Origin: Streptomyces fructofermentans | Lineage (GTDB): Bacteria > Actinomycetota > Actinomycetes > Streptomycetales > Streptomycetaceae | DNA length: 42,439 bases | Reading direction: 5' to 3' | NCBI RefSeq assembly: GCF_014651055.1 | Contig: NZ_BMWD01000026.1 | Coordinates: forward strand, 46,807 to 89,245 | Part shown: positions 16,283 through 24,196 of the stretch, one piece after another | Position numbering within the stretch: position 1 is the stretch's first letter | Layout of the letters: each line of letters begins with the position of its first letter | Translations under genes and position numbers: made by a program | The notes under the pieces: model-generated | Told to the model about the DNA's origin: nothing | The model's input: only the letters and a program-made list of their open reading frames with translations | Database searches by the model: none

Positions 16283-18654
16283 CGACCGTCGACGAGCCGG
16301 CCGTCGCGCCGGAGGAGCGCCCGATCGGCTTCGGCCGGATGAAGCGCAAGGAGGACCCCCGCTTCGTCCGCGGCAAGGGCCGGTACGTGGACGACATCAA
16401 GCTGCCCGGGATGCTGCACGGGGCGGTGCTGCGCAGCCCGTTCGCCCACGCCCGCATCGTCTCGATCGACACCTCGGCCGCGGAGGCGCACCCCAAGGTC
16501 AGGGCGGTCGTCACCGGAGAGACCCTGGCCGGGCTCGGCCTGGCCTGGATGCCGACGCTGTCGATGGACACGCAGGCCGTCCTCGCGACCGACAAGGTGC
16601 GGTTCCAGGGCCAGGAGGTCGCGTTCGTCGTCGCCGAGGACCACTACGCGGCGCGCGACGCCATCGAGCTGATCGACGTCGAGTACGAGCCCCTGGACGC
16701 CGTGGTCAACGCCCGGCACGCGCTGGCCCCGGAGGCGCCGGTCGTCCGGGACGACCTGGAGGGGCGCACGGACAACCACATCTTCGACTGGGAGGCGGGC
16801 GACGCGGACGCGACCGAGGAGGTGTTCGCGCGGGCCGACGTCGTCGTCGGGCAGACGATGCTGTACCCGCGCGTCCATCCCGCGCCGCTGGAGACGTGCG
16901 GAGCGGTCGCCTCGATGGACCCGGTCGACGGCCGGCTCACGCTGTACTCCACCACGCAGGCGCCGCACGCCCACCGCACGCTGTACGCGATGGTGGCCGG
17001 GCTGCCCGAGCACAAGATCCGGGTGGTCTCCCCGGACATCGGCGGCGGCTTCGGCAACAAGGTCGGCATCTATCCCGGGTACGTCTGCGCGATCGTCGGC
17101 TCGATCCTCACCGGGCGTCCGGTGAAGTGGATGGAGGACCGCTCGGAGAACCTGATGAGCACCTCGTTCGCCCGGGACTACCACATGACCGGCGAGATCG
17201 CCGCGACCCGCGAGGGGAGGATCCTCGGTGTGCGCGTCAAGGTCCTCGCCGACCACGGGGCCTTCAACTCCACGGCCCAGCCCACGAAGTACCCGGCGGG
17301 CTTCTTCCACATCTTCACCGGGTCGTACGACATCGAGGCCGCGCACTGCGCGGTGACCGGCGTCTACACCAACAAGGCGCCCGGCGGCGTCGCCTACGCC
17401 TGCTCGTTCAGGGTGACCGAGGCGGTCTACCTGATCGAGCGCATGGTGGACTGCCTGGCCGACGAACTGGGCGCGGACCCGGCCGAGTTGCGCATGCTGA
17501 ACCTGCTGCGGCCCGAGCAGTTCCCGTACGAGAACAAGACCGGCTGGACCTACGACTCCGGTGACTATCCCGCCTGTCTGCGCAAGGCGCTGGACATCGC
17601 GGGGTACGAGGAACTGCGCCAGGAGCAGCGCGAGAAGCGCGCCCGCGGCGAACTCATGGGTATCGGCCTGTCGTTCTTCACGGAGACGGTCGGGGCGGGG
17701 CCGCGCAAGCACATGGACATCCTGGGTCTGGGCATGGCGGACGGCTGCGAGCTGCGCGTGCATCCGACCGGCAAGGCCGTGGTCCGGCTGAGCGTGCAGA
17801 CACAGGGGCAGGGCCACGAGACGACGTTCGCGCAGATCGTCGCCGAGGAACTGGGCATCCCGCCCGAGGACATCGACGTCGTGCACGGCGACACGGACCA
17901 GACGCCGTTCGGGCTCGGCACGTACGGCAGCCGGTCGACCCCGGTGTCGGGCGCGGCGGCGGCCGTGGTGGCCCGCAAGGTGCGGGACAAGGCCCGGATC
18001 ATCGCGGGCGCGATGCTGGAGGTCGCCCCGGACGACCTGGAGTGGACCAAGGGACGCTGGTCGGTCAAGGGCGACCCGGCGGTGACGAGGACGATCCAGG
18101 AGATCGCGCTGGCCGCGCACGGCTCCCTCGAACTGCCGGACGGAGTGGAGGGCCACCTGGAGGCGACGACGGTCTACAACCCGCCGAACCTCACCTACCC
18201 GTTCGGCGCGTACATCTGCGTCGTGGACGTCGATCCGGGGACGGGCACGGTGAAGGTCCGGCGGTTCGTCGCCGTGGACGACTGCGGCACCCGGATCAAC
18301 CCCATGATCATCGAGGGGCAGGTGCACGGCGGCCTCGCCGACGGCGTCGGCATGGCGCTGATGGAGATCATCGGCTTCGACGAGGACGGCAACTGCCTGT
18401 CCGGCTCCTTCATGGACTATCTGCTGCCGACCGCGCTGGAGGTCCCCGCCTGGGAGCTCGACCACACGGTGACCCCTTCGCCGCACCACCCGATCGGCGC
18501 CAAGGGCATCGGCGAGTCCGCGACCGTCGGGTCGCCGCCGGCCGTCGTCAACGCGGTCCTCGACGCGATCGGTGTACGGCACGCGGACATGCCGCTGACG
18601 CCGAGCCGGGTGTGGCAGGCCCTCGACCGGGGCGAGGTGGAGGCACCGCAATGA
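16279..18654 (+). CDS. coxL: Aerobic CO dehydrogenase large (Mo-Cu) subunit, form I
   Basis: A 791-residue molybdopterin cytosine dinucleotide subunit that oxidises CO to CO2. The active-site loop reads VAYACSFRVTEA (residues 371-382). AYxCSFR is the form I signature that separates true CO dehydrogenases from form II relatives (AYRGAGR); Cys375 would bind copper. Other family blocks are SPDIGGGFGNKVG, QGQGHETTFAQI, GTYGSRSTPVSGAA and the C-terminal GAKGIGESATVGSPP with the catalytic glutamate. The form I x position is alanine here. Length is normal for the family. The start overlaps the coxS stop and the stop overlaps the next gene, so translation is coupled. The enzyme probably supports CO oxidation at low concentration as an energy supplement. 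Confidence 0.95.
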   Translation: MTTVDEPAVAPEERPIGFGRMKRKEDPRFVRGKGRYVDDIKLPGMLHGAVLRSPFAHARIVSIDTSAAEAHPKVRAVVTGETLAGLGLAWMPTLSMDTQAVLATDKVRFQGQEVAFVVAEDHYAARDAIELIDVEYEPLDAVVNARHALAPEAPVVRDDLEGRTDNHIFDWEAGDADATEEVFARADVVVGQTMLYPRVHPAPLETCGAVASMDPVDGRLTLYSTTQAPHAHRTLYAMVAGLPEHKIRVVSPDIGGGFGNKVGIYPGYVCAIVGSILTGRPVKWMEDRSENLMSTSFARDYHMTGEIAATREGRILGVRVKVLADHGAFNSTAQPTKYPAGFFHIFTGSYDIEAAHCAVTGVYTNKAPGGVAYACSFRVTEAVYLIERMVDCLADELGADPAELRMLNLLRPEQFPYENKTGWTYDSGDYPACLRKALDIAGYEELRQEQREKRARGELMGIGLSFFTETVGAGPRKHMDILGLGMADGCELRVHPTGKAVVRLSVQTQGQGHETTFAQIVAEELGIPPEDIDVVHGDTDQTPFGLGTYGSRSTPVSGAAAAVVARKVRDKARIIAGAMLEVAPDDLEWTKGRWSVKGDPAVTRTIQEIALAAHGSLELPDGVEGHLEATTVYNPPNLTYPFGAYICVVDVDPGTGTVKVRRFVAVDDCGTRINPMIIEGQVHGGLADGVGMALMEIIGFDEDGNCLSGSFMDYLLPTALEVPAWELDHTVTPSPHHPIGAKGIGESATVGSPPAVVNAVLDAIGVRHADMPLTPSRVWQALDRGEVEAPQ

Positions 18655-19784
18655 GTCTCGCCGCACCGACCCTCCAGGCCCGCATGGCCGAACTCGTGCG
18701 CCGGCACGTCCCGTTCGTCAGGGCGACGGTCGTACGCGCCCGGCGCCCGGCCAGCGCGCGCCCCGGTGACACCGCGCTGGTGCTGGCCGACGGCCGCATC
18801 GAGGGCTTCGTCGGAGGGGTGTGCGCGGAGGGCACCGTCAGGGTCCAGGCACTGCGGACACTGCGCAGCGGCGAGTCCCTGCTGCTGCGCATCTCCCCGG
18901 GCGGCCCGGCGGAGGGCGGCGGCGAGCCCGTCGTCGAGGAGGGCACGGTGAGCGTCGCCAACCCCTGCCTGTCCGGCGGCGAGTTGGAGATCTTCCTGGA
19001 GCCGCTGCGGCCGGTGCCGCGCGTGCTGGTGCTGGGCGAGTCGCCCATCGCCCGCGCGCTGCTCGCCCTCGGACCCGCCCTCGGGTACGAGATCACGGCG
19101 ACGTCGGACACCGGCGCGCTCACCCCACAGGCGCTGTCCGGGGCGCAGGCGGTGGTCGTCGCCTCGCACGGACGGGACGAGGAGCCGGTCGTGACCGCCG
19201 CGGTGCGCGCCGGGGTGCCGTACGTCGGACTCGTCGCCAGCCCCCGGCGGGGGGCCGCGGTACTGGCCGGGCTCGGCCTCGACGACCGGCAGCGGTCCCG
19301 CGTCCGCACCCCGGCCGGGCTGTGGATCGGCGCGCGGACACCGGGAGAGGTCGCGGTGTCGATCCTGGCCGAGGTGATCGGGGTGCTGAGCGGCCGCTCC
19401 GGCGGACCGGACACGGCCCCGGCAGTGGATTCCGGCCCCGCGTCCGGGCCGGGAGGCGGCGACCGCGGCGGGACGGACCACGTGTCCGGCCCCGTCGGGT
19501 CGCCGCCACCGCCCGGGGACACGGGCCTTCGCGAACTCGCCGCCCGCACGCCGGCGGAGGCCGCTGGACCGGTCGCGGACGCGCCCCACCCGGCGCCCGC
19601 GGCCGGACCCGACGATGCCGCGCCGGCCACGGCCACCGACCCCGTCTGCGGGATGACGGTCGTCGTCGGGGACGGCACCCCGCACTCCGACGCGGGCGGC
19701 GCGCGCCGCTGGTTCTGCTGCGCCGGATGCCGCGGCGTGTTCGAGGACGACCCCGGCCGCCGCACGCAGGACGGCACCCCGTGA
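18651..19784 (+). CDS. XdhC/CoxF-type maturation protein fused to a YHS domain
   Basis: A 377-residue protein with three parts. Residues 1-120 form the XdhC/CoxI N-terminal domain (FVRATVVRARRPASARPGD, GFVGGVCAEGTV). Residues 120-245 form the Rossmann-like XdhC C-terminal domain (PRVLVLGESPIARALLALG, YVGLVASPRRG). An 80-residue Gly/Pro/Ala linker follows, then a YHS domain from about 328, DPVCGMTVVVGD...WFCCAGCRGVFEDDP, with Cys333, 356, 357 and 360. XdhC-type proteins bind or sulfurate the molybdenum cofactor before insertion; YHS domains are small metal-binding modules. The fusion suggests delivery of a metal, possibly copper, to the Mo-Cu site, which is inference. It overlaps coxL (ATGA) and the MoxR gene (GTGA). 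Confidence 0.8.
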   Translation: MSLAAPTLQARMAELVRRHVPFVRATVVRARRPASARPGDTALVLADGRIEGFVGGVCAEGTVRVQALRTLRSGESLLLRISPGGPAEGGGEPVVEEGTVSVANPCLSGGELEIFLEPLRPVPRVLVLGESPIARALLALGPALGYEITATSDTGALTPQALSGAQAVVVASHGRDEEPVVTAAVRAGVPYVGLVASPRRGAAVLAGLGLDDRQRSRVRTPAGLWIGARTPGEVAVSILAEVIGVLSGRSGGPDTAPAVDSGPASGPGGGDRGGTDHVSGPVGSPPPPGDTGLRELAARTPAEAAGPVADAPHPAPAAGPDDAAPATATDPVCGMTVVVGDGTPHSDAGGARRWFCCAGCRGVFEDDPGRRTQDGTP

Positions 19785-20680
19785 GCGAGTACGTCGAACG
19801 CTGCCTGCCCCGTGTCGAGAGTCTGGGCCCCGCGCTCGACGCGCTCGGCTACCTCGCCGACGACGGCCTGGTCACCGCCCTGTTCCTCGCCCTGCGGCTG
19901 CCTCAGCCGCTGCTCCTGGAGGGCGAGGCGGGCGTCGGCAAGACCGAGGCCGCCAAGGCGGTGTCCGCGCTCCTCGGCAGCCCGCTGATCCGCCTCCAGT
20001 GCTACGAGGGCCTGGACGCGGCCGAGGCGCTCTACGAGTGGAACCATCCGCGCCAACTCCTCGGCATCCGCCTGGCCGAGGCCCGCAACGAGGAGATCGC
20101 CGAGGCGGACCTGTTCGGCGAGCAGTACCTGCTGCGCCGGCCGGTGCTCGCCGCGCTCACCCACCCCGGTCCCGCTCCCGCCGTACTGCTCATCGACGAG
20201 ATCGACCGCGCGGACGACGACTTCGAGGCGTTCCTGCTGGAGGTGCTGGCCGAGGCGTCCGTGACGATCCCGGAGTTCGGCACGATCCGCGCCGCCGTGC
20301 CGCCCGTCGTCCTGCTCACCTCCAACCGCACCCGGGACCTCCACGACGCGCTGAAGCGCCGGTGCCTGTACCACTGGATCGACTACCCGGACACCGGGCG
20401 GCTCGTCGAGATCGTGCGCCGCCGCGTGCCCGGCACGTCACGGGAGCTGGCGGTGGCGGTGGCCGCGTCCGTACGGCGGCTGCGGGCGCTGGACCTCCAG
20501 AAGGCGCCGGGCATCGCCGAGACCATCGACTGGCTCGCCGCGCTGCGCCTGCTCGGGGTGCCGCGCCTCGACGCGCGGGTGGCGGGGAGCACGCTCGGCT
20601 CCGTGCTCAAGTACCGGGAGGACCAGGAACTGGTCCGGGAGCGCGGCCTCACCTGGCTGGTCGCGGGCCCGCAGCCGTGA
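19781..20680 (+). CDS. coxD: MoxR-family AAA+ ATPase, CoxD-like
   Basis: A 299-residue AAA+ ATPase of the MoxR/CoxD group. Walker A is GEAGVGKTEAAK (near 48-59), Walker B VLLIDEIDRAD and sensor 1 PPVVLLTSNRTRDLHDALKR. In Afipia (Oligotropha), CoxD is needed for sulfuration and copper insertion at the CO dehydrogenase active site. Position in the operon after the XdhC gene and before a VWA gene matches the usual coxD-coxE pair, in which the MoxR hexamer works with the VWA partner. The GTG at 19781 overlaps the preceding stop, and its stop overlaps the GTG of coxE. Length and motifs look complete. Confidence 0.88.
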   Translation: MSEYVERCLPRVESLGPALDALGYLADDGLVTALFLALRLPQPLLLEGEAGVGKTEAAKAVSALLGSPLIRLQCYEGLDAAEALYEWNHPRQLLGIRLAEARNEEIAEADLFGEQYLLRRPVLAALTHPGPAPAVLLIDEIDRADDDFEAFLLEVLAEASVTIPEFGTIRAAVPPVVLLTSNRTRDLHDALKRRCLYHWIDYPDTGRLVEIVRRRVPGTSRELAVAVAASVRRLRALDLQKAPGIAETIDWLAALRLLGVPRLDARVAGSTLGSVLKYREDQELVRERGLTWLVAGPQP

Positions 20681-21960
20681 CCGGTCCGGCCGTCCCCCTC
20701 TTCGACCGGGCCGAGTTCGGCGGCCGGCTCGGCGGCGAACTGCGCCGCGCCGGGGTCGCCGTGACGCCCGAGCGGTCGGCACGGTTCCTCACGGCCCTCG
20801 GCCTGCTGCCGCCCGTGGACCTCTCCGCGCTCTACTGGACGGCACGGCTGTCCTTCGTGACGGGCCGCGAGCAGATCGAACCGTTCGACCGGGTCTTCGC
20901 GGCGGTCTTCGGCGCCCTGCCGCACTCCGCGGGGCAGGGCCGCACCCCCGCCCGACCGAACCGGCCGGACACCGCCGAGCGGAGCCTCGCGCCCGGGGTC
21001 GGCACACCGCCGGCCGCCGGTCCCGGTCTCCCGGGCGCTCCCCCGCGGTACGGCGCGCTCCGCGGCATGTCGGTCCCCGACGGCCCGCACCGCGCGGACG
21101 AGGACCGGCGGACCACGCGGGCGGACACGGCGGGCAGCACGGCCGAGGTCCTCGCGCACCAGGACTTCGCCGCCCTCGGACCGGCCGAGCGGGCCGAACT
21201 CGACCGTCTGCTCGCCCTGTTGGCGATGCGCGCGCCGGTACGCCGCAGCCGCCGCCGGGAGACCTCCCGGCGGGGACGCCGCGTCGACCTGCGCCGCACC
21301 CTGCGCACGGGGCTGCGCAAGGGCGGCGAGGCGATGCTGCCGGTGCGCTCCCGCAACCGGACACGGCGGCGGAAGCTGGTCCTGCTGTGCGACATCTCGC
21401 GTTCCATGGAGCCGTACACCCGCGCCTATCTGCGGCTCTTCCCGCGCGCCGCGGCCGGTGCCGACGCGGAGGCCTTCGTCTTCGCCACCCGGCTCACCCG
21501 GCTCACGCCGGTGCTGCGGGACACCGGTCCCGCCGGTGTCGACGCGGCGCTGCGCCGGGCGGGAGCGACCGCCTCGGACTGGTCGGGCGGCACCCTGATC
21601 GGCCGTGCCCTGGCCGAGTTCACCGACGGGTTCGGCCGCCGGGGTCCGGCCCGCGGCGCCGTCGTGGTGATCTTCTCCGACGGCTGGGAGGGCGAGGACC
21701 CGGCCGCGGTCGGGCGGGAGATGGCCCGCCTCGCGCGGCTCGCCCACCGCATCGTGTGGGTCAACCCCCGCAGGGCGGCGCCCGGTTACACGCCGAGCAC
21801 CGGCGGCATGGCCGCCGCGCTCCCCCACTGCGACGCGTTCGTCGGGGGTCACAGCCTCGCGGTGCTCACCGAGTTGGTCGAGGCCGTCGCCGGCGACGCG
21901 GACCGCAGGCCCGGCGGAACGCGTGCACGCCCCCGACCGCCGCGACGGCCCGGACGCTGA
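20677..21960 (+). CDS. coxE: VWA-domain protein, CoxE-like
   Basis: A 427-residue cytoplasmic protein with a C-terminal von Willebrand A domain. The metal-ion-dependent adhesion site is complete at its first block, LLCDISRSMEPYTRAYLRLF (DxSxS), followed by a Thr/Ser-rich SDWSGGTLIGRALAEF and the Asp in VVVIFSDGWEGEDP. The N-terminal 110 residues (FGGRLGGELRRAGVAVTPER) are typical of CoxE-like proteins. A disordered Pro/Arg-rich insert covers about 85-160. CoxE partners the MoxR ATPase in maturing CO dehydrogenase. It is the last gene of the operon, with a GTG start overlapping coxD. No strong hairpin follows immediately. Confidence 0.87.
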   Translation: MTGPAVPLFDRAEFGGRLGGELRRAGVAVTPERSARFLTALGLLPPVDLSALYWTARLSFVTGREQIEPFDRVFAAVFGALPHSAGQGRTPARPNRPDTAERSLAPGVGTPPAAGPGLPGAPPRYGALRGMSVPDGPHRADEDRRTTRADTAGSTAEVLAHQDFAALGPAERAELDRLLALLAMRAPVRRSRRRETSRRGRRVDLRRTLRTGLRKGGEAMLPVRSRNRTRRRKLVLLCDISRSMEPYTRAYLRLFPRAAAGADAEAFVFATRLTRLTPVLRDTGPAGVDAALRRAGATASDWSGGTLIGRALAEFTDGFGRRGPARGAVVVIFSDGWEGEDPAAVGREMARLARLAHRIVWVNPRRAAPGYTPSTGGMAAALPHCDAFVGGHSLAVLTELVEAVAGDADRRPGGTRARPRPPRRPGR

Positions 21961-22112
21961 GACCGGCCGCTCGGCAGGGAGCCGCCGGACGAGGCCTGCC
22001 CGGCGTGGGAAGAACACTATGAACGCAATGATCAGGTCCATGGGATTTCGCCCGGCCCCTCCCTAGCATCGGCCGCGCCGCGCAAGGGTGCGCCGACGAC
22101 GGGAGCGTTCGC

Positions 22113-23600
22113 ATGGAGAGATCGAGCCGGACCAGGGCCGGGAACGGGCGCGGTCGGTCGCGGAGCCTGCGGCTGGGCCGCACGCTGGCGGCCGCGTGCG
22201 CCTCGGGACTGCTCGCCGGAGTGCTGGTGGGCCCCGGGTCCGCCTCCGCCGCGCCGGGAGGACCGGCGGCGGACCGCCCGGCGGTGACCGCGTGTCCGGC
22301 CGCACTCGCGGACAGCGCCACCTGCTACACGGGCCAGGACTCCCACGGCGCCCATTACGCCCTCGCGGTGCCGAAGAAGTGGAACGGATCGCTCGTCGTC
22401 CACGCGCACGGGGGCCCCGACCTCGGCGAGGGCTCGGACCCCGGGCGCAGCGTCGGCGACCTGGAGCGCTGGTCGGTGATGGTCGACGAGGGCTACGCGT
22501 GGGCCGGCTCCTCCTACCGGCGCGGCGGCTACGGGACCCGGATGGCCGCCGCCGACACGGAGTCCGTACGCCGCGTGTTCGTCCGGGAGTTCGGCACACC
22601 GAGGCGGACGTACGTGCACGGGCAGTCGTGGGGCGGGAACGTCGCGGCGAAGGTCGTGGAGCTCCACGGCGCGCGCGGCCGAGGCGCCTACGACGGGGCG
22701 CTGCTCACCAACGGCGTCCTCGGCGGCGGCTCGCGCGGCTACGACTACCGGGTGGACCTGCGCGTGGTCTACCAGTACTACTGCGGCAACCACCCGCGTC
22801 CGACCGAGCCGCAGTACCCGTTGTGGGAGGGACTGCGCGCCACCTCGACGATGACGGCCGCAGGGCTGCGGGCCCGCCTGGAGGAGTGCACCGGACTCAC
22901 GTCCGCGCCGCAGGACAGGACGGCTCCGCAGCAGCGGAACCTCGACGACATCCTCGGCGTCACCGGGATTCCGGAGCGCACCCTCGAATCGCATCTGCGG
23001 TTCGCCACATTCACCTTCCGCGACATCGTGCACAACCGGCTGGGCGGCCGGAACCCCTTCGCCAACCGGGGCGTGCGGTACACCGGGTCCCACGACGACA
23101 GGGCGCTCAACGCGGGTGTCGAGCGGTTCTCCGCCGATCCCACGGCCGCGCGTGACCTCTCGTACGACAGTGACGTCACGGGCCGTGTGTCCGTGCCCGT
23201 CCTCACCCTCCACGCGATCGACGACCCGACGGCGTTCGTCGAGCACGAGGCCGCGTACCGCGACAGCCTCCGGGGCGCGCGCCGGGACGGGCACCTGGTG
23301 CAGACGTTCACCCGGGAGGCCGAGCACAGCGGGCTGAGCGACTCCGAGTACGCGAACTCGATCAGCGCCCTGGACACCTGGGTCCGCACGGGCAGGAGAC
23401 CGACGGCCGGGTCGGTGGCCGCCGCCTGCGCCGGATTCGACAAGGTGTACGGAACGGGCTGCCACTACGACGCGGCCTTCGTCCCGCGGCCCTACGCCAC
23501 TCGGGTCGAGCCCCGTCCCGGCGGGCGCGCCTGGCCGGCCATGACGGCGGCCCAGGAACGGTCCTGGAGCCGGATCGAAGGGGTGGGCATCGCGCCCTGA
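22113..23600 (+). CDS. Secreted alpha/beta hydrolase
   Basis: A 495-residue exported enzyme. Arg-rich residues 1-23 and a hydrophobic stretch, AAACASGLLAGVLVG, end in ASA-AP, a signal peptidase site. The alpha/beta-hydrolase core shows a nucleophile elbow GQSWGGNVAA (serine of GxSxG), an acid candidate in LHAIDDPTAFVEHEAAYR and a histidine in REAEHSGLSDSEY. HAHGGPDLG resembles the oxyanion-hole strand. Substrate is unknown; peptidases, esterases and amidases share this plan. The start has GGGAG ten bases upstream. TAGCAT at 22064-22069 may be the -10 box. It ends 12 bases from the convergent NUDIX gene. Confidence 0.75.
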   Translation: MERSSRTRAGNGRGRSRSLRLGRTLAAACASGLLAGVLVGPGSASAAPGGPAADRPAVTACPAALADSATCYTGQDSHGAHYALAVPKKWNGSLVVHAHGGPDLGEGSDPGRSVGDLERWSVMVDEGYAWAGSSYRRGGYGTRMAAADTESVRRVFVREFGTPRRTYVHGQSWGGNVAAKVVELHGARGRGAYDGALLTNGVLGGGSRGYDYRVDLRVVYQYYCGNHPRPTEPQYPLWEGLRATSTMTAAGLRARLEECTGLTSAPQDRTAPQQRNLDDILGVTGIPERTLESHLRFATFTFRDIVHNRLGGRNPFANRGVRYTGSHDDRALNAGVERFSADPTAARDLSYDSDVTGRVSVPVLTLHAIDDPTAFVEHEAAYRDSLRGARRDGHLVQTFTREAEHSGLSDSEYANSISALDTWVRTGRRPTAGSVAAACAGFDKVYGTGCHYDAAFVPRPYATRVEPRPGGRAWPAMTAAQERSWSRIEGVGIAP

Positions 23601-23612
23601 CGGTACGTGCGG

Positions 23613-24113
23613 TCAGGACCGCCGCGCCCCGCCGCCCACGACCCGCGCGACCAGGTCGTGGACGAGGAACTGCCCGGGCGGGCAGTTCTCCTTGAGCCGG
23701 TGGAGGTCGTCCGGGCCGAACCAGCCGCACGCGGTGTGCTCGGACGGTTCCAGCCGGGGGCGGTCCAGGTCGCCGTCGACCTCGACGAGGAAGTCGGCCT
23801 CGTGCCGCGGCCCCAGCCCGTCGTCGCCCACCCAGGTGCCGGTGCCCAGATGGCGGCGTACACGGCGCAGGGTCCAGCCGGTCTCCTCCCGGACCTCCCG
23901 GGCGAGGGCGTCCAGCAGGGACTCCCCGTCCTCGACATGTCCGCCGACGATGTCCCAGGCGCCGGGGAAGAGCAGCCGGTCGGCGGCCCGGCGCTGGGCG
24001 AACGCCTCGCCCCGCCGGTTGAGGACGACGGCGCCGACGGTCCACAGGCCGGCGGCGGGGGTCGGCACCTCGACGCCGTCGTCGACGGTGAACGGCGGCT
24101 GGTCTGCGTACAT
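23613..24113 (-). CDS. NUDIX hydrolase
   Basis: A 166-residue hydrolase of nucleoside diphosphates linked to another moiety. The Nudix box is intact: GHVEDGESLLDALAREVREE followed by TGW, matching Gx5Ex7REUxEExGU. It is preceded by LFPGAWDIVGG, the usual lead-in. Sequence such as GAVVLNRRGEAFAQRRAADR suggests an MutT-like or isopentenyl-diphosphate-isomerase-like fold, but the substrate cannot be named. The frame is open 47 codons further upstream. The ATG at 24113 is chosen because the domain begins there and TAACCT (24126-24121) lies seven bases before it, a leaderless arrangement with no Shine-Dalgarno sequence. Confidence 0.87.
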   Translation of the reverse strand: MYADQPPFTVDDGVEVPTPAAGLWTVGAVVLNRRGEAFAQRRAADRLLFPGAWDIVGGHVEDGESLLDALAREVREETGWTLRRVRRHLGTGTWVGDDGLGPRHEADFLVEVDGDLDRPRLEPSEHTACGWFGPDDLHRLKENCPPGQFLVHDLVARVVGGGARRS

Positions 24114-24177
24114 GTGTGCCAGGTTAGACGGGGTCGCGGGCACGGGAGGGCGGTGCGGGCGAGGGACCGGGGAACTT

Positions 24178-24191
24178 CGGGCGGCGGCCCG
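24178..24191 (-). terminator. Short hairpin after the MMPL gene
   Basis: CGGGC-GGCG-GCCCG forms a 5-bp stem starting five bases past the minus-strand stop at 24197. It is short but well placed. Confidence 0.4.
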
Positions 24192-24196
24192 CGGTA

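Noticed and set aside
15706..18666. A 986-codon minus-strand frame opposite coxL
   Set aside because: It is the complementary shadow of coxS and coxL with His/Val/Arg-rich sequence.
19781..21960. MoxR-VWA pair as a stress or defence module
   Set aside because: Position directly after coxL and the XdhC gene with 4-bp overlaps identifies it as the CoxD-CoxE maturation pair.
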